From assembly GCA_029891385.1 (NCBI GenBank), contig CM057230.1, forward strand, positions 35,729,402-35,793,401: a stretch of DNA of 64,000 bases, in the 5' to 3' direction. The DNA is from Erythroxylum novogranatense. Lineage: Eukaryota; Streptophyta; Magnoliopsida; Malpighiales; Erythroxylaceae. The number at the start of each line of letters is the position of its first letter. Position 1 is the stretch's first letter. This document shows, in pieces, positions 10,424-21,277 of the stretch. A model generated the notes under the pieces. It made no database searches and had not been told where the DNA came from. It saw only the letters and a program-made list of their open reading frames with translations. Made by a program: the position numbers and the translations under genes.

Positions 10424-11308
10424 TAGGTTTTAAATTCAATCTTTATCTTTAATTTTTTGTTTGTTCTTGATTATTATAGTTAGTTCATCATTAAAATTCG
10501 AAAAAAAGAAAAAAGAAAGAAAAGAAAGAAAGAAAGAAGTAAAAAAATCAAGATTGTGAATCTTTGTGAGTTTGAGTTGATTTGCTTGCAAGATTCATCA
10601 AGAAACGAATCTGATCATTCAAGAATTCTTTAATTTCGTTTCTTTATTATTCAAATTCATCAAGAACACATCCTTCATTCAAGAAACTCATCAAGACTTG
10701 TTTTCTTGCATCAAGAAACACTTTCTTGTTTCAAGATTTACGTTCTTCGCTCAAAGCGTGTGTCTTTGATATAATTGCTTATCTTTATATTCTTGAGTAA
10801 TTGGGGCAGATTGGAATGTTTTGTTAATTTGGGTTTAGGGTTGAGTTTAATTCTAGTTTCGTCTTTTCTTCAACTCTTTGGTTGTTTTTTTGTTTGCTAT
10901 CCTTTTGTTTCCATTACACTTGAATTGAGTAATCTTGTTTCATATTGCTCAATTGGCACCAAAATCGTTCACATCGTTTTCTCCATCTAGTATGTGTTTA
11001 TTTTCGTCTTCATTGTTTTCTTTACATTAAATTGCATCTAGTTTTGTGTTTTTCTTCCTTTATTTAGGTATTCGTTGCTTTCCTTTTGAATTACGTTCTT
11101 TGTTGTGCTTATTTGGTTGGTAGTGATTGATCCGGACAAGTAAAGCGTGCTAGAATCTAAAGTGGTAAAAGGCAAGAGTGTGTAAGCTCATTTAAGGGTA
11201 AAGCCATCTTCTTGAGTGAAACACGAGGGTATCCAATCTGATTTAGAGAGAAACACGTGAGGGAGTGCGTGAGGAGCTATTCTAACATGTTTTTGCAGGT
11301 TTTACATC
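10424..11308 (+). other. Leader of gypsy A with purine tract and possible splice acceptor
   Basis: It holds a GAAA-rich purine run (10499-10541). The motif AGTGGTAAAAGGCAAGAGTG (11161-11180) is also found in the leaders of A', B and D. TTTTGCAG|GT (11291-11300) lies ten bases before the gag ATG. With the GTAAGT donor in the LTR (10236) this suggests a leader intron of about 1.06 kb. No coding sequence is supported here. Confidence 0.6.
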
Positions 11309-12593
11309 ATGTCCATTTCAAAGGATAGTAAAGGTAGTGACAAGGATGAAAAGAATAGTGAGGCTGATCAACACACATTCTTTACTTTGGAGGCTATGCA
11401 ACATCAATTCCAAAGGATTGAGAACATGTTCAGGGATGTTAGTGATAAATTTGATAGACAAGATCAAGCCATTAGGAATTTACAACGAGAGGCTTCATCT
11501 AATGGTGCAACAAGGAGACAAAATGCTAGGGAGCCAACTCCTGTGCGCTATGAGTATGAAGATGAATATGATGATAGGGAAGATGAAGAAGATTGGCATA
11601 GGGCCAGATTTGGTCGAAGAGGGGGACGGAATGATAGAGGAAGAGGAAGAGGTTATAAAGGCCGAGACAATGCAAGGGGAGAAGACAGGGTCGAGCGTGT
11701 GGATAGAAATTTGGGTAGTATCAAGATGAAAATACCATCTTTCCAAGGTAAGTATGATCCAGAAGCTTACTTAGAATGAAAAAGAAAGGTGGAGATGATT
11801 TTTGAATGCCATAACTATTCTGAGGAGAAGAAGGTGAAGCTTGCTGCCGTGGAATTTTATGATTATGCACTTATTTGGTGGGATCAACTTGTTTTGAACA
11901 AAAGAAGGAATGGAGAGGATCCTATTGATACTTGGGCTGAAATGAAGAGGGTCATGAAGAAGAGGTTTGTGCCTAGTTACTTCTATAGGGAGCTCCATCA
12001 AAGGCTCCAAACCTTGAGACAAGGCACCAAAAGTGTAGAAGAGTACCATAAGGAGATGGAGATAGCCATGATTAGGGCTAATGTAGAAGAAGAAGAGAAG
12101 CCACCATGGCACGTTTCTTGGCTGGTTTGAACAAAGACATTGCAAATGTTATTGAATTGCACCATTATGTGGAGTTAGAGGAGATGGTGAATATGGCCAT
12201 GAAGGTGGAGAGGCAACTCAAGTACAAAAGCTCCAACAAGGCTTCTTACCCAAGCTCTACTACAAATTGGAACTCGAAATGGTCCAAGAAAATGAGAAGG
12301 ACAAAGACAAGCTAAAGGAAGAGAAGAACAAGGCAGATCCAAAAGGTACTTTTAAAACTCCAAGTTCTTCTAGTTCCAATTCTGAAAAGCATAGGACTAT
12401 TAAATGCTTTAAATGTCTTGGTGTTGGTCATATTGCTTCTCAATGCCCAAACAAGAAAACAATGTTTGTGAGAGGAGGAGAAGTTGTGTCTGAGGAGGAA
12501 GAAGATGATTTGACTTCCATGCCTGAGTTGAAAGATTGTTCTGATGTGGAAGTTGAAGATGCACCTAGGGGTGAATTACTTGTTACTAGGTGA
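11309..12593 (+). pseudogene. gag: Gypsy A gag (broken)
   Basis: The start ATG at 11309 follows the TTTTGCAGGT motif and matches the A' copy. The N-terminus has a coiled-coil-like stretch (LEAMQHQFQRIENMF), an acidic patch and an RGGRNDRGRGRGY arginine/glycine box. After a TGG-to-TGA stop at 11777 comes the retrotransposon Gag core (YALIWWDQLVLNKRR, RFVPSYFYRELHQRL, SVEEYHKEMEIAMIRAN). A frameshift follows near 12095, and a second near 12290. The C-terminus holds a CCHC zinc knuckle, CFKCLGVGHIASQC (12408-12449). The stop TGA at 12591 replaces CGA of A'. It would form the capsid if intact. Confidence 0.88.
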
Positions 12594-13114
12594 GTTTTGA
12601 ATGCTCAAGTGAAGGAAGATGGAATTGAGCAAAGGGAAAATATTTTCATTCGGATGCCTAGTGAATGAGAATATTTGTAGCTTTGATCATTGATGGGGAA
12701 GCTGCACTAATGTGGCTAGTACATTGATGGTAGAAAAACTTCGGTTGGAGTGCTTGAAACACCTAGGCCAGTATAGACTACAATGGCTGAATGACATGGG
12801 GAAATCAAGGTAAATAAACAAGTCCTTGTATCTTTCTCCATTGGAAAGTATTCGATCAAGTACTTTGTGATGTCGTACTATGCATGCTTGTCATTTATTG
12901 CTCGATCGACCTTGGCAATATGATAGAAAAGTGTTACATGATGGTTTTAAGAATAGGTATTCATTTACTATGGAGATCAGAAATTTGTTCTTGCTCCATT
13001 GGCACCAAAAGAGGTATATGAGGACCAAATGCAATTAAAAGGAGTATGGAGGAATGCAACAAAGACAGGACAAAAACTTCAAGAAAAGCATGACAATACA
13101 AAATTGAGGGAAGG
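12594..13114 (+). pseudogene. pol: Gypsy A protease region (broken)
   Basis: Short out-of-frame pieces match the gypsy aspartic protease. The active-site segment (IIDG...) near 12688-12700 has lost one G compared with 32875-32900, where LIIDGGSCTNVAS is readable. The following pieces (HLLLGRPWQYD-like near 12900, KEVYEDQ near 13010) match the end of this domain in D and A'. At least three frameshifts are present. Confidence 0.75.
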
Positions 13115-15429
13115 TTGAGAACCTTGCAAAGGGAGCATAAATCTAAATCAAAAGAAAAGAGAGAAAGTGAGGCCGAGACTGAGAGAAGAAAAGTGGGGAA
13201 AGAGGCCTCAAAAGAAATTCAATTAAAAGGTCCAAATGAGAGAGAGGGTAGAAAGAAACAAAACTTCTATGCAAAAATGAGAGATGTAAGGGTTGCTTAT
13301 GTGGAAAGGAGATGTTTGTTTGTACTTTTGTATAAGCAAGCTTATTTTAATGAATCTGACCTTGACCGTTGTTTGCCTAGTAGTGTTGTTTCTCTTTTGC
13401 AGGAGTATGGAGATGTTTTTCCTGAGGAGTTGCCTAAGGAATTGCCGCCTATTAGAGGAATAGAACATCAGATTGACTTCATGCCTGGGGCGCAGATTCC
13501 AAATAGACCAGCTTATAGGGCTAATCCTGATGAAACTAAGGAACTCCAAAAGCAAGTGGAAGAATTGCTACAAAAGGGACACATCAGGGAGAGTCTTAGT
13601 CTTCGTGCCGTCCCAGTGATATTGGTTCCAAAGAAGGATGGGAGTTGGTGCATGTGTGTGGATTGCAAAGCTGTTAACGAGATAACGGTAAAGTATCGCC
13701 ATCCTATACCTAGATTGGATGATATGATTGATGAATTGCATGGTGCATGTGTGTTTACCAAAATTGATCTTATGAGTGGTTACCATCAGATTAGAATGAA
13801 AATTGGTGATGAATGGAAAACTGCTTTTAAAACAAAACATGGTTTATATGAGTGGCTTGTGATGCCTTTTGGCTTAACTAATGCTCCTAGTACATTTATG
13901 CTTTTGATGAATCATGTTTTGAGGTCATTTATTGGTAAGTTTGTTGTGGTATATTTTGATGACATATTGATCTATAGCAAAAGCATTAATGAGCATATTG
14001 AGCATGTTAGGCTTGTGTTAGATGCACTTAGGGCAGAAAAGTTGTATGCTAAGTTAAAGAAGTGTACATTTTGCATGGATCGTGTCATATTTCTTGGTTA
14101 TGTTGTTTCTTCTAATGGAATTGAGGTGGACCAAGAAAAGGTCAAGGCAATTAGGGAGTGGCGAGACCCACAAGTGTTACTCGTGTAAGATCTTTTCATG
14201 GACTTGCTAGTTTCTATAGGAGGTTTGTGAAAGATTTTAGTTCCATTGCAGCTCCATTGGTGAGATTGTTAAAAGGAGGTAGGATTTAAGTGGGAGAGGC
14301 ACAGGAAATTGCTTTTAACACTTTGAAAGAAAAACTTTGTTCTGCACCTATTTTGAGTTTACCTGATTTTTCTTCTACTTTTGATATTGAATGTGATGCC
14401 TCTGGGATAGGTATTGGTGCTCAAATGAAGTATTCCACTTATGACAAGGAGCTATATGCATTGGTAAGAGCTCTACAAACTTGGCAACATTATCTATGGC
14501 CAAAGGAATTTGTGATTCACACTGATCATGAGAGTTTGAAGCATCTTAAGGGCCAAGGTAAGTTAAATAAAAGACATGCTAAGTGGTTGGAGTTCATAGA
14601 GACATTCCCATATGTTGTGAAATACAAGCAAGGTAAAGAAAATGTGATCGCTGATGCATTGTCTAGGAGGTATGCTCTAATCTCTTCTCTTAGTTCTAAG
14701 TTGATTGGGTTTGAGTATATAAAAGATTTGTACAAATCAGATTCTGACTTTGCTAATGTGTATGATGCATGTGAACAAGTTGCTTTTCAAAAGTTTTATA
14801 GGAATGATGGATATTTGTTTAGAGATAATAAACTATGTATTCCTACTTGTTCTATCGTGAGATGCTTGCTAGGAGTCTCATGATGGAGGTTTAATGGGAC
14901 ATTTTGGTATTGCTAAAACACTTGACATATTACAGGAGCATTTTATTGGCCTAACATGAAAAAGGATGTTGAAAGAGTTTGCTCTAGTTGTGTAGCCTCA
15001 GTAGGGCACGCCAAATCAAGGTGCAACCACATGGGTTGTACACGCCTCTACCTGTCCCTATTAGTCCTTGGATTGATATATCTATGGATTTTGTGTTAGG
15101 ATTGCCTAGGACTAGGAAAGGACGTGATAGCATCTTTGTTGTAGTTGATCGATTTAGCAAAATGGCTCATTTTATTGCATGTCATAAATCTGATGATGCT
15201 ACACATGTTGCTGATTTGTTTTTTAGGGTTGTTGTTAGATTGCATGGCATTCCTAGAACCATTGTTTCAGATAGGGATACTAAGTTTTTAAGTCACTTTT
15301 GGCGTGTTCTATGGAATAAATTGGGAACAAAGCTTTTGTTTTCTACAACTTGTCATCCCCAAACAGATGGACAAACTGAAGTGGTTAATAGAACCTTAGG
15401 ATCTTTATTGCGTGCTGTTGTGGGTAACA
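13115..15429 (+). pseudogene. pol: Gypsy A pol: RT, RNase H, integrase (broken)
   Basis: RT is open at 13115-14188 with [49 protein letters not shown] and the catalytic YFDDILIYS (from 13952). A frameshift near 14160 leads to [17 protein letters not shown]. RNase H (14290-14700) has FDIECDASG and [10 protein letters not shown], but about 22 residues are missing between GIGAQMK and [11 protein letters not shown]. After another shift the integrase shows D ([10 protein letters not shown]), D ([11 protein letters not shown]) and E ([15 protein letters not shown]). It stops at 15429 where a deletion joins it to the LTR interior. Confidence 0.9.
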
Positions 15430-16202
15430 GCTTTTGTACAAGCTTGGAGAAGAGCTTAGGAAGACACCTAAGTGTGTGTGCACATTGGAGGCTTCAAACC
15501 AAGAGGGCTAACACTTAGCCAATTTTCACAAGCACAAGTCTAATCAATGGGCTTGGGCCTATTTTATCTTATAAGGGGCAGGTGGACTTCTTTTAGGCTT
15601 TTTCATGTGCTGATTTGCATTAAGTGTGCATGTGCTTCATTAAAAAAGTCATGTGCATGTTTTATTTTAAGGAACCAAGCTTGTGGGCCTAGTTTAAAAG
15701 CCCAATTCGCCCCTCTTAAGTTAGTCTTCTATTTTGTGGTTTTCTTATCCTATTTGGACAAGGACTAATCAATTTTAATTAGTTTTGAAGCCCAAATCCA
15801 TGTGGGATTTATTCTTGGGCAGATTTGTTTCAAGAAGGCCTTTTGATATTTTGGGCTTTCTTTAGGGTTTTTAGGTTATCTTTGTTAGGGTTTACATTGC
15901 AAAGGGTATTTAAACCTTTGCTTTAGCCATGAACACGAGTTTAGAGAGATCAACAAAATTAGAAAGCATTCTTCAAGAGAGAATTGAGATTCTTGCTTGT
16001 TTTACCTTAAGGATTGATTCAACTTATCAAGTAAGTTCTAACTTGTGGCGTTAATTCAATTCATACAATCTTATACTCTTTGTTACCAATTCCTTGTTGT
16101 TTTGGGGGTGAAGGGTCTTGTTAGATTGATTGAATTTAGGTTTGGAAACAATCATTGAAACGGAGGTGATCTAGACATTGATTCTAGGTTGTTGCCGTAT
16201 CA
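15430..16202 (+). repeat. 3' LTR of gypsy A, 5' end deleted
   Basis: Integrase sequence joins the LTR at CAG|CTTTTGTACAAGC; a further short piece (TTCACAAGAAC...TTGAT) is missing just after. From 15447 onward it matches the 5' LTR to the terminal GTATCA. Loss of the polypurine tract and LTR start makes the copy immobile. Confidence 0.88.
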
Positions 16203-16616
16203 AAGCCCAAATCCATGTGGGATTTATTCTTGGGCAGATTTGTTTCAAGAAGGCCTTTTGATATTTTGGGCTTTCTTTAGGGTTTTTAGGTTATCTTTGT
16301 TAGGGTTTACATTGCAAAGGGTATTTAAACCTTTGCTTTAGCCATGAACACGAGTTTTTAGAGATCAATAAAATTAGAAAGCATTCTTCAAGAGAGAATT
16401 GAGATTCTTGCTTGTTTTACCTTAAGGATTGATTCAACTTATCAAGTAAGTTCTAACTTGTGGCGTTAATTCAATTCCTACAATCTTATACTCTTTGTTA
16501 CTAATTCCTTGTTGTTTTGGGGGTGAAGGGTCTTGTTAGATTGATTGAATTTAGGTTTGGGAACAATCATTGAAACGGAGGTGATCTAGACATTGATTCT
16601 AGGTTGTTGCCTATCA

Positions 16617-17703
16617 CTTATATAATTTTGAAAAGACGTTTTTCTAAATTATAATAAGTAAGAAGTATAATTTATTGAAATTTGTTTTCAATTACATTAT
16701 TATTAAAGGAGTCAAGAAAAATTGGAAATAGTTTCCAAATATTGGCTTTGACAAATTGTTTTCAAATCCAATTAAATTTCTATTTGGAATAGGAATTTAA
16801 TTTATTTAGAATCAATGTTTTAATCTAATCTAAGTTTTTCCAAGGAGTTGGAAGTGTTATTTTAGATTATGAAGATCAATAACTAGAATCAAACGAAGTT
16901 TGATGTTTTATGCATATAATTTGATTATGAGTGCACAAATTGCATACTTTATTTATATGGTTGATATATATATTAAATGCATATTTTCTGCATATAATTT
17001 GATTATGAGTGCATGAATTGCATACTTTATTTATATGGTTGATATATATATTGGATGCATGATAAATTGTATGTTTTATATGTGTGATATTTTACATGCA
17101 ATTTATATAATATATTCATGTGTAAGTTACTATTCTATACTTCTAATATATATATACTCAAGTATGTTGTAGTATAGGATTAGAAATAGCATACTACAAA
17201 CACCCTTACTAATAGGATTAGTAGCCTTCATAATGTACTAAGAACGACCCTCTTCATAATTTCAAGTCTATATGCCTTCCATAAATCTTTACCAATGTTT
17301 GTCTCTAGCTTATCCTTATGTGGGTTTTTGCCAAAGCAAGGCATGTAAGGATCATCTAGGGAAGACATTTGAATAATGGTGCTATTCATAGGTAAAGTAT
17401 GGTTAAACTTGACTAAGCTATCAAAACGGTTTTGGGCTTAGGGCATAAGATTGGGTTTATACATACATGCAGTACATAAGATGTATTTTAACATAAGCCC
17501 ATCAAGAGTTACATGTGATGTGATTGAAAAGAGTTTTCTACCTAAATAACTAAGTCTTGAGTGTTAAGTCAAAGCTTTCTTAGGACTTAGTGAGATATGG
17601 ATCTTGCTTCTCCCACTCATCAATTGAGGGTTATTTATTTGAGTGGGAGCTAATACCTCATAACAAATGAATGTTGACCCTTATTGCATAATTCTTGTAG
17701 ATT
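16617..17703 (+). other. AT-rich DNA and 5' leader of copia E2
   Basis: 16617-17100 is AT-rich sequence continuous with 8987-9017 once LTR A1 is removed; it holds a local repeat (TGCATATAATTTGATTATGA at 16910 and 16990). From about 17119 to 17703 it matches the leader of copia E4 (22242-22833) closely. The stretch TTGAGTGGGAGC and the segment just before the ATG are common to both. No open frame and no primer site were found. Confidence 0.6.
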
Positions 17704-18212
17704 ATGACTACTCCATCCACAAACTTTTCTATGCGATCTATCTTAGTGAAAGAAAAACTTAATGGAACAAATTTTCTAGATTGGTATAGGAACTTGAGAA
17801 TTGTTCTCAAGCAAGAAAGAAATCCTTATGTCTTAGAAGAGCCCATCCCTGAGGAACCACCAGCAATTGCACCTAAGGCTCAAAAGGATGTTTACATGAA
17901 GCATATCAATGACTCGACGGATGTGTCATACCTTATGTTAGGCGCCATGATCTCTAACCTTCAGAAGGATTTAGAGGAAATGGAGGCCTATGACATGCTT
18001 GCTCAATTGAAAACTATGTTTCAAGAGCAAGCACGTCAAGAGAGGCTTAGAACCACTAAGACATTGAATTCATGCAAGATGACTCCTGGCACATCCGTGA
18101 GTGCTCATGTTCTCAAGATGAAGAGTTACATTCATCATCTTGAGAAATTAGGTGGAAACAGTGGGAGTAAAGTACAACTTGAAGAAATTCAAGTTTCACA
18201 AAATGACATTTA
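17704..18212 (+). pseudogene. gag: Copia E2 gag, deleted
   Basis: The start ATG at 17704 aligns with the E4 start at 22834. Gag N-terminal motifs are KLNGTNFLDWYRNLRIVLKQ and NDSTDVSYLMLGAMIS (UBN2 type). After SYIHHLEKLGG the frame jumps to NSGSKVQLEEIQVSQ, the linker just before RT, so the rest of gag, protease and integrase are lost. A one-base insertion ends the frame at 18213. Confidence 0.88.
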
Positions 18213-19949
18213 GCTTTGAAAAGGAGATTGAAGTGAGCTCACAAGCTGTTGATGAGCGAGCCTTCAACAACACAAGGCCTACGTAGATCCGATAGGATTA
18301 AATCATGAGCCCGAGAGATATGGATTTCTCGTTACTGATGATGATAATGTGATGCTCATCGATCATAATGAGCCCACAACCTATCAAGAAGCTATGGAAA
18401 GTCTAGAATCTGCTAAATGGTTAGAGGCCATGAAAGCAGAGATGCAATCCATGTATGACAATCAAGTTTGGACTTTGATTGATCCGTCTGATGGCTTGAA
18501 GACCATTGGATGTAAGTGGGTTTTCAAAAAGAAACTCGACATGGATGGAAATGTGCACACTTATAAAGCAAGACTTGTTGCTAAAGGTTATCGACAAGTT
18601 CATGGAATTGATTATGATGAGACATTTTCTCTAGTGGTCATGATCAAATCCATTAGAATTCTTATTGCCATAGCTGCATACTACGATTATGAGATATGGC
18701 AAATGGATGTCAAAATGGCTTTCCTTAATGGAAACTTACTTGAGGATGTATATATGATACAGCCTGAGGGTTTTGTCCATCCTAAGAATTCGGGAAAGGT
18801 GTGCAAGCTTCAAAGATTCATTTATGGATTGAAGCAAGCATCAACAAGCTGGAATCTTCGTTTTGATGAAGTTGTCAAAGAGTTTGGATTCATCAAGAAT
18901 GAAGATGAACCTTGTGTTTACAAAAAGGTTAGTGGGAGTGCTGTTATCTTTTTAGCTTTATATGTTGATGACATATTGCTCATTAGAAACGATATTCCGA
19001 CCTTACAGAGTGTCAAGATTTGGTTAAGGAAACGTTTTTCAATGAAAGACTTAGGTGAGGCTGCCTATGTTTTAGGCATTAAGATCTATAGAGATAGATC
19101 AAGAAAGCTTATAGGCCTAAGTCAGAGTACAAACATAGATAAGGTACTGAAAAGGTTTAGTATGCAAGATTCCAAGAGAGGATTCTTACCTATGTCACAT
19201 GGAATCAAGCTTTCTAAGAAGGATTGTCCTACTTCAGATAAGGAGCTTAAGCACATGAGTAAGATTCCATATGCATCTGCAATTGGATCTATCATGTATG
19301 CCATGTTATGTACTCGACCAGATGTCTCATATGCTTTGAGCATAACAAGTAGATATCAATCTAATTATGGTGACAGTCACTGGATAGCAGTTAAGAACAT
19401 CCTTAAGTACTTGAGAATAACTAAGGATATGTTCCTAGTCTATGGAGGACTTGAAGGAGAGCTAGTTGTAAATGGTTACACTGATGCTGGTTTTCAATCT
19501 GACATAGATGATTTCAGATCGCAATCAGGTTTTGTGTTCTGTTTGAATAGAGTGCGATGAGTGGAAAAGTTCAAAGCAAGACATCATTGTTGATTCTACA
19601 ACTGAAGTCGAGTACATTTCTTTCGGATGTCGCTAAGGAAGCTGTATGGATCAGGAAGTTCATCACAGAGCTTGGAATTGTTCCTAGCATTGCAAGTCCT
19701 ATAGACCTTTATTGTGATAATAATGGGGCTATAGCACAGGCTAAGGAACCAAATTCGCATCATAGATCCAAACACATACTCAGACGTTTCCATTTGATTA
19801 GAGAGATCATTAGAAGAGGAGACGTGAAGATATGTAGAGTGGGCACAGATGACAACATTGCTGATCCACTTACTAAGCCTCTTCCACAGCCTAAACATGA
19901 GAGTCATACGAGGTCTATGGGTATTAGATATCTGACTGATTGGGCCTAG
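18213..19949 (+). pseudogene. pol: Copia E2 reverse transcriptase and RNase H
   Basis: After the frameshift, RT is open at 18349-19560 with SAKWLEAMKAEMQSM, CKWVFKKKLD, KARLVAKGY, WQMDVKMAFLNGNL, the catalytic ALYVDDILL (YVDD from 18961) and KDLGEAAYVLGIKI. A frameshift at about 19553 leads to RNase H pieces (KSSKQD-type start, KEAVWIRKFITELG, CDNNGAIAQAKEP, HILRRFHLIREI, DNIADPLTKPL). It is the most complete pol 3' end of family E here. Small changes (LVVMIK for PVVMIK, TSWN for RSWN) suggest decay. Confidence 0.9.
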
Positions 19950-19952
19950 TGC

Positions 19953-19963
19953 AAGTGGGAGAT
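19953..19963 (+). promoter_or_regulatory. Polypurine tract of copia E2
   Basis: AAGTGGGAGAT lies directly before the LTR start TGTTAGTAGTG and just after the RNase H stop, the expected place for plus-strand priming. Confidence 0.8.
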
Positions 19964-21277
19964 TGTTAGTAGTGTGCCCTAGGCCAATGAACATTTGTGA
20001 TTCATGTATTAACATTATGATTTGTTAATAATATATTATGAGGTATTCCGTTTCATATATGCATGTATTTCATTTATGTAATGTGATTTACATTCCATGA
20101 ATGGTATTAAACTTATGTCATCAAGTATGTGACTTGATAGTAAAATCATAAGTGTTATAATACTATTCTAGACTGTCCCTAGTCGATCATTATTGGTGGA
20201 ACAATAATGAATTAAGGCTAGTATGTGTTCTGATTGATGATCACGTTTCTTGATCATGGATATGAGATATCAAATCGAAACATAGATATATGTTAGAGAA
20301 CATATATTGGATCGACCCAAAAAGAGAATACTACATGGTTTCATGTCATTAGTGATTCTCAATATGGTTTGACTTTAGTCCTTTGACCTGAAGTCATCAT
20401 GGTTCCCTACATGAGGAATTCGGTGTTTTGATATTAGACTAAGTTATTTTTCACCGAATAACAAACAGTCTTATGTTGGACATCAAATGAATCATGCGGA
20501 GGGATGTGAATGACGTAGATAGAATTTGTACCTCTCTTAAGTGAGAGAGATATCATTTGGGCCTCTTGACAAGTGTGACTGAAGAAATGCATGGCCGTGC
20601 TCAAACGAATTGATGAAGAGTCATCAATGTCATTTGTTATAATCAGTCAACTTGGGGATCAAGAAACTATGATTAATCAAAGGTTGACATGTACCATGCC
20701 TTATGATTAATCTTGATATCGTGTTACAAAAGGACTGAGCTTATAACCATAGTTACAGGTTAAATCGGATTATCGATCCTCATTTGATTTGGGTAGTCAT
20801 AATGTCTTGCTAGAGGCCGCTTATGACTTATGGGCCTTGAAGTGTAATCAAGCCCATTGTCAACGTCAAATGAGCCTACAGGGTCGCACACAAAGAGTGA
20901 TGTGATCTGGGCTTATTCTCTTGGGCCTAATTTATTAGGTATTGAATAAATATATGTAGATATATTTATTGGGCTAGGTTGAATTAAGTTGTTGGGCTTT
21001 TATTATATATGATATAATGGACCGAAACTTAATAGGGCCTGAATGAGATTAGGGTTTCTCTATAAATAGAGAAGCTTAGGTCACATTAGGTGAACGACAC
21101 AATTGTCAGGAAACCCTAGCCGCCATCCAAGAGAAAAGATCGTGCGGCGTTCAGAAAGGTTTTCAGGACGTACTAACACACTACAGCCGCAGCCTGGATC
21201 GTGCATGCTCGTGTGGATACCAGTAGAGGGCATTAGCGATTTGCAGTGTCTTGAAATCCGAAAAGAAGCAATCCAAA
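19964..21277 (+). repeat. LTR of copia E (3' LTR of E2, joined to E3)
   Basis: It starts TGTTAGTAGTGTGCCC after the polypurine tract and runs about 1.3 kb. A promoter (TATAAATA, 21061) lies near the end, and R/U5-like GC-rich sequence follows (21100-21260). Its 3' end is not seen: it passes at about 21277 into RT-linker sequence of E3 without a CA terminus or primer site. A fragment of this LTR recurs at 6944-7085. Confidence 0.75.
21061..21068 (+). promoter_or_regulatory. TATA box of copia E LTR
   Basis: TATAAATA in TTTCTCTATAAATAGAGAAG; the flanking bases also form a short inverted repeat. Position late in the LTR fits a U3/R border. Confidence 0.65.

Larger units (their letters stand above)
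9513..16202 (+). mobile_element. Gypsy family A element, nearly full length
   Basis: Order: 5' LTR, PBS, leader with a purine tract, gag, protease, RT, RNase H, integrase (cut) and a truncated 3' LTR. It is flanked by the 5-bp duplication AAGCC (9508-9512 and 16203-16207). It is disabled by a TGG-to-TGA change in gag, frameshifts in gag and protease, an in-frame loss in RNase H, and a deletion from the integrase into the 3' LTR. The domain order PR-RT-RH-IN is Ty3/gypsy. No chromodomain is seen, and the clade is not assigned. Confidence 0.9.
9018..16616 (+). repeat. Solo LTR A1 of gypsy A, split by element A
   Basis: The LTR occupies 9018-9512 and 16203-16616, from TGATACAACTCACC to ...GTTGCCTATCA (one G lost in the terminus). 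It is flanked by the 5-bp duplication CTTAT (9013-9017 and 16617-16621). The left half carries the GPITRSRSNKLKAQ pol tail. A family A element has inserted into this LTR of its own family. Confidence 0.9.
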
